Shown in pieces: positions 46,027 to 56,764 of a stretch of DNA of 64,000 nt. The notes under the pieces are model-generated. The model made no database searches, had not been told where the DNA came from, and was given only the letters and a program-made list of their open reading frames with translations. Every line of letters starts with the position of its first letter. Within the stretch, counting starts at the first letter, position 1. Source of the DNA: Streptomyces hygroscopicus (GTDB lineage Bacteria; Actinomycetota; Actinomycetes; Streptomycetales; Streptomycetaceae). Where the stretch lies: contig NZ_LBMW01000007.1 in the NCBI RefSeq assembly GCF_026168105.1, forward strand, positions 62,001 to 126,000, read 5' to 3'. A program made the position numbers and the translations under genes.

Positions 46027-46311
46027 ATGACGACACTCCGTGAACGCAAGACCTACCGGAAAGCGGTTCTCCAGTCTTTGTACGGGGCCGTCGAGCGCAA
46101 TCGCCCCGAGGTCAGCGGAGCGACCCTCCGCGACGAGCTCAATCTGCCCGATGAGGACCTCTCCGCGGCCTGCGCCTATCTGGCCGGCGAGGGGCTGATC
46201 ACTGTCGACTGGACATCGCACAAGACCCCCGCCATGGTCTCGCTGACTCATGAAGGTATCCGGTTCATGGAGGAGGAAGAAGAGTCGGATGCACCCCCTC
46301 AGGGTGCCTAG
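46027..46311 (+). CDS. Small winged-helix-like hypothetical protein
   Basis: A 94-aa protein: ERKTYRKAVLQSLYGAVERN, GATLRDELNLPDEDLSAACA, YLAGEGLITVDWTSHKTPAM and VSLTHEGIRFMEEEEE. The order helix-helix-turn-helix with ACAYLxxEGLI and a beta wing (VxLTxxGI) is that of a winged helix domain. GGGAGC precedes ATG 46027. DNA binding is plausible; target unknown. Confidence 0.75.
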   Translation: MTTLRERKTYRKAVLQSLYGAVERNRPEVSGATLRDELNLPDEDLSAACAYLAGEGLITVDWTSHKTPAMVSLTHEGIRFMEEEEESDAPPQGA

Positions 46312-46745
46312 GTGCCCGGTCGCTCCCCACTGAGCCTCCCGGGAACCAGTCCCTGACGTGGTTGAACACCCTCCGCACTGACACGATCACCGACCGTGTC
46401 ATCCGGGCGCCCCACCGACAGTGGTCACTCCTTCGGGGTCCTGCTCGAAGGAGGCCGGCTCGTGGGAGGACCTGAGCTCGCCGTCGAGTTGCCGAGCACC
46501 GTCGAGCAGTACGGGTTCGAGGTCGTTGCCGGGGTCTGCGGGATGCCGTGGTTGTCCGCCAGGAGTGCGCGGGCGCGTTGGAGTTTTGACGCCCTGTGGG
46601 AGCGGGGCCGCGTGCCCCATCACCCACGTGGTTCATACGAGTCGCGCGCTCCCTTCGACCGGCTCACGATCGAGGAACGCTGACGTCGCGTCACACCCGT
46701 GGCCGACGTCGTACCTCTGCCCCCGGCTAAGGAGATGTGCGCAGG
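46312..46745. other. 434-bp region upstream of the pigment cluster, no gene recognised
   Basis: Both strands have open frames (for example + 46396-46683) but none shows a ribosome site, known motif or convincing composition. The last 60 bp contain the AAGGAG for the SchA-like gene. The promoter of the polyketide operon is expected here. Confidence 0.4.
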
Positions 46746-47903
46746 ATGACCACAACATCTGAACGAGTCTCAGAACCGCTGACGCGACAGGTGTCGAGAC
46801 GTGTCTCCCAGTCCGTGTTCGACGGATCCCGGCTCCGGGTCGTCCTGCTGGTCGACGTCTACGACGGGGCCCAGCAGCAGTTCCTGGAAGCGTACGAACA
46901 GCTGTGCAAGCAGGTCGCGTCCGTCCCCGGACACGTCAGCGACCAGCTCTGCCAGTCGATCGAGAATCCCTCCCAATGGCTCATCACCAGTGAGTGGGAG
47001 AGTGCCCCGCCGTTCCTCGACTGGGTGAACAGTGAGGAGCACGTGCAGATGGTGCGGCCGCTGCACAGCTGCGTCCGGGACACCAGGTCGCTGCGTTTCC
47101 ACGTCGTACGCGAGACCGGCCGGGCGACGCCGGCCGCCGAGTCCGCCCGGGGCCGGCTCCAGGTGGCCCCCAGGATTGGTGACGGTGTGATCCGGCATGC
47201 GCTCACCTTCTCCGTCAAACCGGGCAGCGAGGAGGTCGTGGCGGAGATCCTCGCGAACTACGCCTCGCCCCAGGCACGGGTCGACGACAGCACGCAGCTG
47301 ATCCGCACCTCGCTGTTCATGCACGGCAACCGGGTCGTGCGGGCCATCGAGGTGCGCGGCGACCTGCTCGCGGCACTGCGGCACGTCTCCCGGCAGCCCG
47401 AGGTGCGGGCCGTCGAGGAGGCCATCAACCCCTATCTGGAGCAGGAGCGGGATCTGGCGGACCCGGAGTCCGCCCGGGTCTTCTTCACCCGAGCGGCGCT
47501 GCCCGCCGTACACCATGTGACGACGGCTCAGGAGTGCCCGGACGGGGAGCGTCACGCCCTGTACTACCCGGCCCGGGAGGGCTGCGGCATGCGGTTGGCC
47601 CGGCTGCTCTCCGAGCAGGACGAGGCGGCGGCGGACGACCCGCGCAGCCCGGTCTGCGGCAGCACGATCTTCCAGCGCGACGACTTCGTGGTGCGGCTGA
47701 TCGACGTGCGCGGCGGTCTCGACAGCGACCCCGCACGCTCCCTCGGTCTTCCGGACGCCCGGCAGGCGGCCGAGCTGACGACCCTCCTCGACGGCCCCGC
47801 CGTCACAGCGGACGGTTCCGCGCCGAGGAGCGGCGACCTCGGGCGCTTCCTCACGCTCGCCCGTATGGACCTCATCACCGACCGCCGGTCGGCCGAGGCC
47901 TGA
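46746..47903 (+). CDS. SchA/CurD-like spore pigment protein (whiE ORFI type)
   Basis: A 385-aa protein with repeated ferredoxin-like/ABM-type segments: [20 protein letters not shown] with [20 protein letters not shown], and [20 protein letters not shown] with [20 protein letters not shown]. It matches in kind and position the first gene of whiE/sch/cur spore-pigment clusters; the biochemical role is unsettled (it affects targeting or final pigment). AAGGAG lies 11 bases before ATG 46746. First gene of a seven-gene operon. Confidence 0.85.
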   Translation: MTTTSERVSEPLTRQVSRRVSQSVFDGSRLRVVLLVDVYDGAQQQFLEAYEQLCKQVASVPGHVSDQLCQSIENPSQWLITSEWESAPPFLDWVNSEEHVQMVRPLHSCVRDTRSLRFHVVRETGRATPAAESARGRLQVAPRIGDGVIRHALTFSVKPGSEEVVAEILANYASPQARVDDSTQLIRTSLFMHGNRVVRAIEVRGDLLAALRHVSRQPEVRAVEEAINPYLEQERDLADPESARVFFTRAALPAVHHVTTAQECPDGERHALYYPAREGCGMRLARLLSEQDEAAADDPRSPVCGSTIFQRDDFVVRLIDVRGGLDSDPARSLGLPDARQAAELTTLLDGPAVTADGSAPRSGDLGRFLTLARMDLITDRRSAEA

Positions 47904-47968
47904 CCGCGCCCTCGGGGCCGCGGCGGCCGCGCCCCATGTCGACGCAGCACACCATCGGAGGAATCGAC

Positions 47969-48436
47969 GTGATCAAACCCCGTCCCAGAATCGTGGACCT
48001 CAGTGAGATTGACCCCAACCGCAGACGCGGAGGCGATCTGCGCGCCATGCTCACCCCGGCCACGGTCGGCTCCACCAGCGGCTTCATGGGTGTGGCCATC
48101 GTGGAGCCCGGCGACCGCATCGGCGAGCACTACCACCCGTACTCCGAGGAGTTCGTGTACGTCGTCTGCGGGCAGCTGGAGGTGGACCTGGACGGCGACC
48201 CCCACCCCCTGCGGCCCGAGCAGGCGCTCATGATCCCCGCCTATATGCGGCACCGCTTCCGCAACGTCGGTGACGTGGAGGCCCGCATCGTCTTCCACCT
48301 GGGCCCGCTGGCCCCGCGTCCGCAGCTCGGCCATGTCGACACCGAGGAGACCGACTCCGTCGCGGTCGCGGGTGCGCCGGAAGGAGCCGAGGCGGGGGCT
48401 GCCCGCCCGGCCGAGCGAGACCAGGTCCGTTCATGA
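47969..48436 (+). CDS. Cupin-domain spore pigment protein (whiE ORFII type)
   Basis: A 155-aa single-domain cupin. The metal-binding motif is [20 protein letters not shown], with the second motif [20 protein letters not shown]. The start GTG 47969 has GGAGGA six bases upstream, which favours it over ATG 47936. The stop overlaps the KS-alpha start (ATGA). In whiE the equivalent is needed for mature pigment; it may act as cyclase or oxygenase. Confidence 0.85.
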   Translation: MIKPRPRIVDLSEIDPNRRRGGDLRAMLTPATVGSTSGFMGVAIVEPGDRIGEHYHPYSEEFVYVVCGQLEVDLDGDPHPLRPEQALMIPAYMRHRFRNVGDVEARIVFHLGPLAPRPQLGHVDTEETDSVAVAGAPEGAEAGAARPAERDQVRS

Positions 48437-49701
48437 CCAGGCGCGTGGCGGTCACCGGCATAGGCATTGTGGCACCGGGCGGCATCGGCGTACCGGCGTT
48501 CTGGGATCTGCTCGCCAACGGCCGTACCGCGACGCGGGGCATCACCTTTTTCGATCCGACCGGCCTTCGCTCGCGGATCGCCGCCGAGTGCGACTTCGAC
48601 CCGGTGGCCTGCGGGCTGGACCCGGAGCAGATCGAGCGCGCCGACCGGTACATCCAGTTCGCCCTGGTCGCGGGCGAGGAAGCGGTACGGGACGCCGGTC
48701 TCGACCTTGCCCGGGAGAACCCCTGGCGGGTCGGGGTCTCCCTGGGCACGGCGGTCGGCGGCACCACCCGTCTGGAGCACGACTACGTCCTGGTCAGCCA
48801 TCGCGGGCAGCGCTGGGACGTGGACCCCCGGGAGGCGGGTGCCCATCTGCACCGTGCGTTCTCGCCCAGCACGCTGGCCTCGATGGTGGCGGAGCGTTTC
48901 GGGGCGCGGGGTCCGGTACAGACCGTCTCCACAGGCTGCACCTCGGGGCTCGACGCCGTCGGTTACGCCTTCCACACCGTCGAGGAGGGGCGGGCCGACA
49001 TCTGCGTGGCGGGAGCCTCGGACTCGCCCATCTCACCGATCACCATGGCCTGCTTCGACGCGATCAAGGCCACGTCCCCGAACAACGACGACCCCGCACA
49101 CGCCTCCCGGCCCTTCGACAACAACCGTGACGGGTTCGTCATGGGCGAGGGCGGCGCGGTGCTGGTCCTGGAGGAACTGGAGCATGCCCGGGCCCGCGGC
49201 GCGCGGGTGTACTGCGAGATCAGCGGCTACGCCACCTTCGGCAACGCCTATCACATGACCGGTCTGACCAGCGAGGGCCTGGAGATGGCCCGGGCGATCG
49301 AGGAGGCGCTCGACCACGCACGCCTCGACGGCTCGGCGATCGACTACGTCAACGCGCACGGATCGGGCACCCGGCAGAACGACCGCCACGAGACCGCCGC
49401 GGTGAAACGGGCCCTGGGTCATCACGCCTACGACACGCCGATGAGTTCCATCAAATCCATGGTGGGCCACTCGCTCGGTGCGATCGGCGCGATCGAGGTC
49501 GTGGCCTGTGTGCTGGCCCTGGACCGTCAGGTCGTACCCCCGACCGCGAACTACGAGACCCCCGACCCCGAATGCGACCTGGACTACGTGCCACGGGTCG
49601 CCCGCGAACGGAGACTCGGCAGCGTGCTCTCCGTGGGCAGCGGGTTCGGCGGCTTCCAGTCCGCGGTGATCCTTACCCGATCGAGGGAGAGGACACGATG
49701 A
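48433..49701 (+). CDS. Type II PKS ketosynthase alpha (KS-alpha)
   Basis: A 422-aa ketosynthase that elongates the polyketide chain with malonyl-ACP. Active-site Cys169 lies in [13 protein letters not shown]; the His residues are in [14 protein letters not shown] and [15 protein letters not shown]. Length and composition are those of minimal type II PKS KS-alpha. Translationally coupled to the cupin gene upstream and to KS-beta downstream (4-base overlap). Confidence 0.97.
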   Translation: MTRRVAVTGIGIVAPGGIGVPAFWDLLANGRTATRGITFFDPTGLRSRIAAECDFDPVACGLDPEQIERADRYIQFALVAGEEAVRDAGLDLARENPWRVGVSLGTAVGGTTRLEHDYVLVSHRGQRWDVDPREAGAHLHRAFSPSTLASMVAERFGARGPVQTVSTGCTSGLDAVGYAFHTVEEGRADICVAGASDSPISPITMACFDAIKATSPNNDDPAHASRPFDNNRDGFVMGEGGAVLVLEELEHARARGARVYCEISGYATFGNAYHMTGLTSEGLEMARAIEEALDHARLDGSAIDYVNAHGSGTRQNDRHETAAVKRALGHHAYDTPMSSIKSMVGHSLGAIGAIEVVACVLALDRQVVPPTANYETPDPECDLDYVPRVARERRLGSVLSVGSGFGGFQSAVILTRSRERTR

Positions 49702-50948
49702 GCGCACCGTACCCGAGGCGTGCCGCCGTCACCGGAATCGGCGTCGTCGCGCCCAACGGAACGAACACCGACACCTTCTGGAAGTCCACCCGGGAGGGCA
49801 TCAGCGTCCTGGACCGGATCACCCGCGAGGGCTGCGAGAACCTTCCTCTGCGGGTGGCCGGTGAGGTCCGCTCCTTCGAGCCCTCGTCGTCGATCGAGGA
49901 GCGCTACCTCGTCCAGACCGACCGGTTCACGCACTTCGCGATGGCCGCGGCCGACTTCGCGCTGGAGGACGCCCGGCTCGGCGATGCCGATGCCGAGGCC
50001 TCGCCGTTCTCCCTGGGCGTGGTCACCGCGGCCGGATCCGGCGGCGGTGAGTTCGGCCAGCGGGAGCTGCAGCAGCTGTGGGGGAAGGGAAGCCGCTTCG
50101 TCGGCCCGTACCAGTCCATCGCCTGGTTCTATGCGGCCAGTACGGGTCAGATCTCCATCCGCCGGGGCTTCAAGGGCCCCTGCTCGGTGGTCGCCGCCGA
50201 CGAGGCCGGTGGCCTGGACGCGCTGGCCCATGCCGCTCGGGCGGTGCGGCGGGGCACCGATGTGATAGTGGCCGGCTCGACCGAGGCGCCGCTGGCGCCG
50301 TACTCGATGGTCTGTCAGCTCGGTTACGAGGAGCTCAGCATCGTCCAGGACCCGGCGCGGGCCTACCGTCCGTTCACCGACGACGCCTGTGGGTTCGTGC
50401 CCGCGGAGGGCGGGGCCATGCTGGTCGTGGAGGACGAGACCTCGGCCCGTGAGCGGGGCGCCCGGGTACGGGCGTCGGTCGCCGGACACGCGGCGACCTT
50501 CACCGGGGCCTCCCGCTGGGAGTTGTCCCGGGAGGGACTCGCCCAGGCGGTCCGGGGGGCCTTGGACGAGGCCGGTTGCGCCCCCGAGGAGATCGACGTC
50601 GTCTTCGCCGACGCCCTCGGCGTCCCGGAGGCGGATCGTGCCGAGGCGCTGGCCATCGCCGACGTCCTGGGCACGCACGGCAGGCGTGTGCCCGTCACGG
50701 CACCCAAGACGGGCATAGGCCGTGGCTACTGCGCGGCGCCCGTGCTGGATGTCGCGGCGGCCGTGCTCGCGATGGAGCACGGCCTGATCCCACCCACTCC
50801 CAATGTCTTCGACATCAGCCATGACCTCGACCTGGTGACCGTCCGCGCCCGCGCCGCCGAGCTGCGCACGGCGCTGGTCCTCAGCCGGGGGCTCATGGGA
50901 TCGAACACCGCGCTCGTGCTGCGGCACGGCGCTGCCGAGGCCTCCTAG
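49698..50948 (+). CDS. Type II PKS chain-length factor (KS-beta)
   Basis: A 416-aa partner of KS-alpha that sets chain length and supplies decarboxylated starter. It aligns to KS-alpha but lacks the active-site Cys: residue 169, in [13 protein letters not shown], is Glu. The familiar CLF residue at this position is Gln. The ketosynthase His motifs are also lost, as expected. ATG 49698 overlaps the end of KS-alpha. The spore-pigment type predicts a long (around 24-carbon) chain, which is inference from cluster type. Confidence 0.95.
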   Translation: MSAPYPRRAAVTGIGVVAPNGTNTDTFWKSTREGISVLDRITREGCENLPLRVAGEVRSFEPSSSIEERYLVQTDRFTHFAMAAADFALEDARLGDADAEASPFSLGVVTAAGSGGGEFGQRELQQLWGKGSRFVGPYQSIAWFYAASTGQISIRRGFKGPCSVVAADEAGGLDALAHAARAVRRGTDVIVAGSTEAPLAPYSMVCQLGYEELSIVQDPARAYRPFTDDACGFVPAEGGAMLVVEDETSARERGARVRASVAGHAATFTGASRWELSREGLAQAVRGALDEAGCAPEEIDVVFADALGVPEADRAEALAIADVLGTHGRRVPVTAPKTGIGRGYCAAPVLDVAAAVLAMEHGLIPPTPNVFDISHDLDLVTVRARAAELRTALVLSRGLMGSNTALVLRHGAAEAS

Positions 50949-50979
50949 CGAGGCCGCCCCGGAACAAAGGAGGAACCGC

Positions 50980-51718
<739 letters not shown>

Positions 51719-51738
51719 GCCGGACGGAGGACAGGCCG

Positions 51739-52071
51739 ATGCACCAAGCCCTGATCGTCGCCCGCATGGCCCCGGGGTCGGCGCCGGACATCGCCAAGGT
51801 GTTCGAGGAGTCCGACCGGGGAGAGCTGCCGCACCTCGTCGGGGTCACCCGGCGCAGCCTCTTCCAGTTCGGTGATGTGTACATGCACCTCATCGAGTCC
51901 GACCGGGAACCGGGTTCCGCCATCGCCAAGGTGGCGGACCACCCGGAGTTCAAGGCCATCAGCGAGCGGCTCACGGCGTACGTCAGCGCGTACGACCCCG
52001 CGACCTGGCGCTCCCCGAAGGACGCGATGGCGCAGTGCTTCTACCGCTGGGAGCGGGACGCCCGCGCCTGA
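51739..52071 (+). CDS. TcmI-family type II polyketide cyclase
   Basis: A 110-aa ferredoxin-like dimeric cyclase. MHQALIVARMAPGSAPDIAK with FEESDRGELPHLVGVTRRSL, FQFGDVYMHLIESD and AMAQCFYRWE match the TcmI/WhiE-ORFVII family, which closes later rings. GGACGGAGG precedes the start. Last gene of the operon, followed by strong hairpins. Confidence 0.95.
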   Translation: MHQALIVARMAPGSAPDIAKVFEESDRGELPHLVGVTRRSLFQFGDVYMHLIESDREPGSAIAKVADHPEFKAISERLTAYVSAYDPATWRSPKDAMAQCFYRWERDARA

Positions 52072-52084
52072 ACCGTCCCCACGG

Positions 52085-52131
52085 CCACCGGTCGCCGGGC
52101 CCGCGTCGGACGCGGACCCGGCGACCGGTGG
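52085..52131. terminator. Long hairpin after the pigment operon
   Basis: Arms of about 22 bases starting CCACCGGTCGCCGGG with one mismatch; it starts 14 bp after the cyclase stop, in the convergent gap with the methyltransferase. Confidence 0.75.
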
Positions 52132-52137
52132 TGTGAG

Positions 52138-52162
52138 GGGACCGCCTCGCCGGGGCGGTCCC
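52138..52162. terminator. Second hairpin, probably terminating the methyltransferase gene
   Basis: GGGACCGCC and GGCGGTCCC separated by TCGCCGG, ending 6 bp from the methyltransferase stop on the minus strand. Confidence 0.65.
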
Positions 52163-52168
52163 GGATGT

Positions 52169-53197
52169 TCAGGCCGGGACGGTGCAGTCGAATGCGTGCA
52201 GGTAGGGGTTCACCTGGCGGATCGCGTCGATGACGAGGCCCGCCCCGGTCAGCCGGTCCACCATGCTCTGGGTGGTGTGCTTGGCCCCGCCCACGTTGAG
52301 GAGCAGCAGCAGGTCCATGGCGGTGCTGAACCTCATCGAGGGGGTGTCGTCGACGAGGTTCTCGATGACCACGACCCTCGCTCCGGGCCCGCCTGCTGCG
52401 ATGACGTTGCGCAGTGTCCGGGCGGTGCTGTCGTCGTCCCACTCCAGGATGTTCTTGATGATGTAGACGTCGGCCCGGACCGGGATGGCCGCGCGGCAGT
52501 CGCCGGGCACGATGCTTACCCGGTCCGCGAGCGCACCGCCCCTGCGCAGCCGTGGATCGGCGTTCTCCACCACACGCGGCAGATCGAGCAGAGTGCCCTG
52601 CATCGACGGGTATTTCTCCAGCAGGCTCGCCACCACGTGCCCCTGGCCGCCCCCGATGTCGGCGACCGACGAACTGCCCGACAGGTCGAGCAGCTGTGCG
52701 ACGTCACGCGCCGACTGCTCGCTCGAGGTCGTCATGGCGCGGTTGAAGACGTCCGCCGATTCGGGGGCGTCCTCGTGCAGGTACTCGAAGAACTCCTTGC
52801 CGTACAGGTCCTGGACGACGTTCCGTCCGGTGCGCACCGCCTCGTCGAGCCTCGGCCACGCCTCCCAGGTCCAGGGCTCGGTGCACCACAGCGAGATGAA
52901 GCGCAGGCTGTCGGGGTCGTCCTCGCGCAGCAGCCGGGACATGTCGGTGTGCGCGAACCTCCCGTCCTCCTGCTCGGCGAAGACGCCGTGGCAGGACAGA
53001 GCCCGCAGCAGTCGTCGCAACGGCCGCGGCTCGGCCTTCACCGCGCCCGCGAGGTCCTCGACGGTCATGGGGTTGTCCCCCAGTGCGTCGGCCACGCCCA
53101 GCCGGGCGGCCGCGCGGAGGGCGGCGGCACACGCCGCCCCGAATACGATTTCCCGCAGCCGCATCGACGGCGCCGGGGCAGGAGTTGCGGTCGTCAT
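52169..53197 (-). CDS. SAM-dependent O-methyltransferase (acetylserotonin-OMT/aromatic polyketide type)
   Basis: A 342-aa protein. The N-terminal dimerisation/winged-helix domain has AARLGVADALGDNPMTVEDL, and RRLLRALSCHGVFAEQEDGR. The SAM site is SVADIGGGQGHVVASLLEKY with LLDLPRVV. YIIKNILEWDDDSTARTLRN is the KxxxHDW-like catalytic region, but Glu replaces the usual His before the Trp/Asp. That His is normally the catalytic base, so the mechanism may differ. Convergent with the pigment operon; it may methylate the pigment. GGAAGGCGG before ATG 53197. Confidence 0.88.
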   Translation of the reverse strand: MTTATPAPAPSMRLREIVFGAACAAALRAAARLGVADALGDNPMTVEDLAGAVKAEPRPLRRLLRALSCHGVFAEQEDGRFAHTDMSRLLREDDPDSLRFISLWCTEPWTWEAWPRLDEAVRTGRNVVQDLYGKEFFEYLHEDAPESADVFNRAMTTSSEQSARDVAQLLDLSGSSSVADIGGGQGHVVASLLEKYPSMQGTLLDLPRVVENADPRLRRGGALADRVSIVPGDCRAAIPVRADVYIIKNILEWDDDSTARTLRNVIAAGGPGARVVVIENLVDDTPSMRFSTAMDLLLLLNVGGAKHTTQSMVDRLTGAGLVIDAIRQVNPYLHAFDCTVPA

Positions 53198-53247
53198 GTG
53201 CCGCCTTCCTCTCTGGGGTCCAACAAGGGGGGAACAGGACCGGACGG

Positions 53248-54306
53248 TCAGCACAGCCCGTCGGGCCTGGAGACCCGGCAGATGTTGCGCTGGAAGGTGT
53301 TGCCCTTTCCGGTGTCCACGTTGACGAGGTCCGCCGGTGCGTTGCGGCGCAGCGTGTTGCCGCTGATCTGGTTGTGTTCGTTGAGGGTGCCCACAAAGCT
53401 CCTGAAGAGCACGATGCCGCCCGAGAACGGGGAGTTGCCCGCGTTGTCCGTGATGACGTTCCGCGTCAGCACGGTGCCCTCGGCGCCGGTCAGGACGATC
53501 CCCGAGCCCTTCAGGAAGGGCAGCCGGGCGGTCTTCGGGCAGAACTTGTTGTTCTTGTGGATGACGTTGTCGCTGACGGTCAGGCCCCCGGCGCGCGGGG
53601 AGTTCTCGTCACTGACGACGAACACGGCGGCACAGTTGCCGGTGAGTTCGTTCTTCGTGACGGTGAGGTCCCGGAGGCGTTTGATGACGAGGCCGGCCCG
53701 GTTGCCCTCCAGACGGTTCCGCGCGATCACCGCTCCCTGGGTGTCCGTGGCTCCGCCCTCGACGTCGACCATGTTGGCGAGGAACAGGCCCGCGTCGCCG
53801 TTGCTCCGGGCGGTGTTGTCCAGGAACAGGGCGCGGGTGCCGCGTTCCTGAGCGATGCCCCACTGCCCGTTCTTCTCGGCGGTCACCTGCCGGACGGTCA
53901 GCCCCGTGGTCCTCGACGACCACAGGCCGCTCTTGCGGAAGCCGGTCAGGGTCAGTGACCTGATGGTGGTGTCCTCGACGGGACGGCCGTCCCGCCCCTC
54001 CACGCAGATGCCGTTGCCCGCTTTCGCACAGGCGTTCTTGCCCGGTCTTGTGCTCGGGGAGATCACGGTGCTCCGGCCCCTGCCGCGCAGGGTCACCCCG
54101 GACGTGGTCATCCGGATGCTCTCCCGGTAGGTCCCGGCGGACAAGAGGACGGTGTCGCCCGGCCTGGCGGCGTCCACGGCCCTCTGGATCGAGCCCCCCG
54201 GACGGACCAGATGGATCGCCGGACCCGCGGCGGCCGGAGCGAAGCCCAGCCCGCATCCGGCGAGCGCCGCGGTGCATGCGAGGTACGCGATATGGCGTTT
54301 CGTCAT
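53248..54306 (-). CDS. Secreted parallel beta-helix protein
   Basis: A 352-aa protein with a signal peptide (HIAYLACTAALAGCGLGFAPAAA), possibly a lipoprotein-type Cys at LAGC. Mature repeats are right-handed beta-helix rungs: GDTVLLSAGTYRESIRMTTS, GVTLRGRGRSTVISP, TTIRSLTLTGFRKSGLW, TGLTVRQVTAEKNGQWGIAQ, and Asn-rich turns (NRLEGNRAGLVIKR, NVITDNAGNSPFSGGIVLF). This resembles NosD/periplasmic copper-binding-like PbH1 repeats. No enzyme motif is evident. No ribosome site is visible at ATG 54306. Confidence 0.78.
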   Translation of the reverse strand: MTKRHIAYLACTAALAGCGLGFAPAAAGPAIHLVRPGGSIQRAVDAARPGDTVLLSAGTYRESIRMTTSGVTLRGRGRSTVISPSTRPGKNACAKAGNGICVEGRDGRPVEDTTIRSLTLTGFRKSGLWSSRTTGLTVRQVTAEKNGQWGIAQERGTRALFLDNTARSNGDAGLFLANMVDVEGGATDTQGAVIARNRLEGNRAGLVIKRLRDLTVTKNELTGNCAAVFVVSDENSPRAGGLTVSDNVIHKNNKFCPKTARLPFLKGSGIVLTGAEGTVLTRNVITDNAGNSPFSGGIVLFRSFVGTLNEHNQISGNTLRRNAPADLVNVDTGKGNTFQRNICRVSRPDGLC

Positions 54307-54492
54307 ATTCTGTACGCTATGGCCAAGGATGGGTCGTTGAAAGCTCGATCGGCCATCCGACGGCGTGTCTACGGGGTGCCCGGACCGCCTCCGGGGGCAT
54401 CGCCCGCGCGTTGTCACCCAGCCGCCGTAGCGGACGGCCGCCCGCCGCGGGGGCCCGGCACGTCGATCACGTCGGCGACCATACTTGCGTAT

Positions 54493-55158
54493 GTGAACCG
54501 GGTGATGCGGGTCAGACGTCTGCCCGGGGCGGTGGCGGACTACGTCCGCAGCGCCCCGGGGACGTACGTCTGGCTGCTGGTCCTGTTCGTCACCACCGTC
54601 GCCCTGCATCGCATGTCGCCGCAGTTCGAGGAGAGCTTCCTGCGGCAGCGCTCCACCAACATCCACGAGCTGTCTTCCGACCCGGTGCGGGCGTTCATCA
54701 CCAGCGCGATGTGGATGGACGGGGGGCGCTGGCTGCCGTACGCCCTGCTCTACACGGTCTTCCACGCGCAGGCGGAGCGCTGGCTGGGCACCGCACGCTG
54801 GCTGGTCGTGTGCATCGCTGCGCACGTGATGGCCACGCTCGCCAGCGAGGGCGCGCTGCTGCAGGCCGTGCGCGACGGGATGGCTCCGCAATCGGCCGTC
54901 AACGCCCTTGACATCGGGGTTAGTTACGCATTGGCGGGGGTGGTCGGGGTGCTCACGTACCGGATCGCGGCGCCCTGGTGCTACGCGTATCTGACGGCCG
55001 TCCTGCTCGTGTACGCCCTCCCCCTCGCCACCTCTCCCACGTTCTCCGATTTCGGGCATTTCATCTCGTTGCTGATCGGTCTCGCGTGCTACCCGCTGAC
55101 ACTGGGCCGCGGAGAACCATGGAATCCGAAGGAGACATTGGCCGCCCTGAGGGGTTAA
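54493..55158 (+). CDS. Rhomboid-like membrane protein
   Basis: A 221-aa protein with about six membrane helices (YVWLLVLFVTTVALHRM, WLPYALLYTVFHAQAERW, WLVVCIAAHVMATLAS, YALAGVVGVLTYRIA, CYAYLTAVLLVYALPLA, FGHFISLLIGLACYPLTL). GVSYA could hold the Ser and DFGHF the His of a rhomboid dyad. Actinobacterial members of this type are called rhomboid-like and their protease activity is unproven. The start is uncertain: GTG 54493 or ATG 54505; the open frame extends further upstream without coding character. Confidence 0.75.
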   Translation: MNRVMRVRRLPGAVADYVRSAPGTYVWLLVLFVTTVALHRMSPQFEESFLRQRSTNIHELSSDPVRAFITSAMWMDGGRWLPYALLYTVFHAQAERWLGTARWLVVCIAAHVMATLASEGALLQAVRDGMAPQSAVNALDIGVSYALAGVVGVLTYRIAAPWCYAYLTAVLLVYALPLATSPTFSDFGHFISLLIGLACYPLTLGRGEPWNPKETLAALRG

Positions 55159-55168
55159 CGTCCGGCGC

Positions 55169-56575
55169 ATGAGCAGCGCAGTGAGCAGCGTCGTCAACGG
55201 AGGCATCTCCTTCTGGTACGCCGACGACGGCCTGCCCGTCCAGCGGGAGCCCCTCGCCGGGGACGCGTCCGCCGACGTCGTGATCGTCGGTGGCGGCTAC
55301 ACCGGTCTGTGGACCGCGTACTACCTGAAGAAGGCGGCGCCCTTCCTGCGCATCACCGTGCTGGAGCAGAAGTTCTGCGGCTACGGCGCCTCCGGGCGCA
55401 ACGGCGGCTGGCTCTACAACGGTGTGGCCGGCCGCGACCGGTACGCGAAGCTGCACGGTCACGAGGCCGCCGTACGCCTGCAGCGGGCGATGAACGAGAC
55501 GGTCACCGAGGTGGTACGGGTCGCCGAGGAGGAGGCCATCAAGGCGGACGTGCACGTCGGCGGAGTGCTCGAGGTGGCGTACACGCCCGCCCAGCTGGCC
55601 CGGCTGAAGGCTTTCCACGAGCACGAACTGTCCTACGGCGAGAAGGACCGCGAGTTGTACGGCGCCCGGGAGACCACCGAGCGGATCAAAGTCGCGGATG
55701 CGGTCGGCTCGACCTGGACCCCGCACGGGGCCCGGCTGCACCCGGTCAAGCTGGTCAAGGGCCTCGCTGCGGCCGTCGAGGCGCTCGGCGTGACGATCCA
55801 CGAGCGGACGCCGGTCACGGAGATCCGTCCCAAGCACGCGGTGACGCCGTACGGCACGGTCCGCGCGCCGTACGTGCTGCGCTGCACGGAGGGCTTCACG
55901 GCGTCCCTCAAGGGCCAGCGGCGCACCTGGCTCCCCATGAACTCCTCGATGATCGCGACCGAGCCGCTGAGCGAGGCGCAGTGGGCGGAGATCGGCTGGG
56001 AGGGGTGCGAGGCGCTGGGCGACATGGCGCACGCCTATATGTACGCGCAGCGCACCGCGGACGGCCGGATCGCGCTCGGCGGACGCGGAATCCCGTACCG
56101 CTTCGGCTCACGCACGGACAACGACGGCCGCACCCAGCCCGCCACCGTCGAGGCGCTGTACGACATCCTGGTCCGCTTCTTCCCGTCGCTGGCCGGGGTG
56201 AAGGTGACGCACGCCTGGTCGGGAGTGCTCGGCGTGCCGCGCGACTGGTGCGCCACGGTCACCCTGGACCGGTCGACGGGCCTCGGCTGGGCCGGCGGAT
56301 ACGTCGGCTCGGGCGTGGCCACCGCGAACCTCGCCGCCCGCACCCTCCGCGATCTGGTCCGGCAGGACTCGGGTCAGGCGGGCACGACCGAGCTGACCGC
56401 GCTGCCGTGGGTGAACCACCGGGTGCGCAAGTGGGAGCCGGAGCCGATGCGCTGGCTCGGTGTGCACGGCATGTACGCCACGTACCGCACGGCGGACCGG
56501 CGTGAACTGACCACCCACGGTGCCGAGTCATCGAGGCTGGCGCGGATCGCCGACCGCGTGGCCGGGCGGCACTGA
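55169..56575 (+). CDS. FAD-dependent oxidoreductase (DAO/glycine oxidase-like)
   Basis: A 468-aa flavoprotein. The dinucleotide-binding start is ADVVIVGGGYTGLWTAYYLK, with GASGRNGGWLYNGVAG the second flavin loop; HPVKLVKGLAAAVEALGVTI and GLGWAGGYVGSGVATANLAA at the C-terminus close the DAO fold. Such enzymes oxidise amines or amino acids (gamma-glutamylputrescine oxidase-like PuuB is the nearest pattern). It starts 10 bp after the rhomboid-like gene, so co-transcription is likely. Confidence 0.88.
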   Translation: MSSAVSSVVNGGISFWYADDGLPVQREPLAGDASADVVIVGGGYTGLWTAYYLKKAAPFLRITVLEQKFCGYGASGRNGGWLYNGVAGRDRYAKLHGHEAAVRLQRAMNETVTEVVRVAEEEAIKADVHVGGVLEVAYTPAQLARLKAFHEHELSYGEKDRELYGARETTERIKVADAVGSTWTPHGARLHPVKLVKGLAAAVEALGVTIHERTPVTEIRPKHAVTPYGTVRAPYVLRCTEGFTASLKGQRRTWLPMNSSMIATEPLSEAQWAEIGWEGCEALGDMAHAYMYAQRTADGRIALGGRGIPYRFGSRTDNDGRTQPATVEALYDILVRFFPSLAGVKVTHAWSGVLGVPRDWCATVTLDRSTGLGWAGGYVGSGVATANLAARTLRDLVRQDSGQAGTTELTALPWVNHRVRKWEPEPMRWLGVHGMYATYRTADRRELTTHGAESSRLARIADRVAGRH

Positions 56576-56764
56576 GGAAAGCCCCGCGCCGGCAAGGCGG
56601 TTCGGGGGCGGCAGGACCAGCGGGCGACCGGCACGGTCACCTGCTGGCCTGATTTTGTCGTCTCATTGCCATCCTGGGCACCTCTCTCAACTCCCTTCTC
56701 CCCAAAGCTGTGTGCGGCTCATGTCATGTACGCCGCGACTTCCTCTGGGGAGGGCATGTTTTTC

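Noticed and set aside
46396..46683. 95-aa ORF upstream of the pigment cluster
   Set aside because: No ribosome site, known motif or convincing homologous pattern; both strands are open here.
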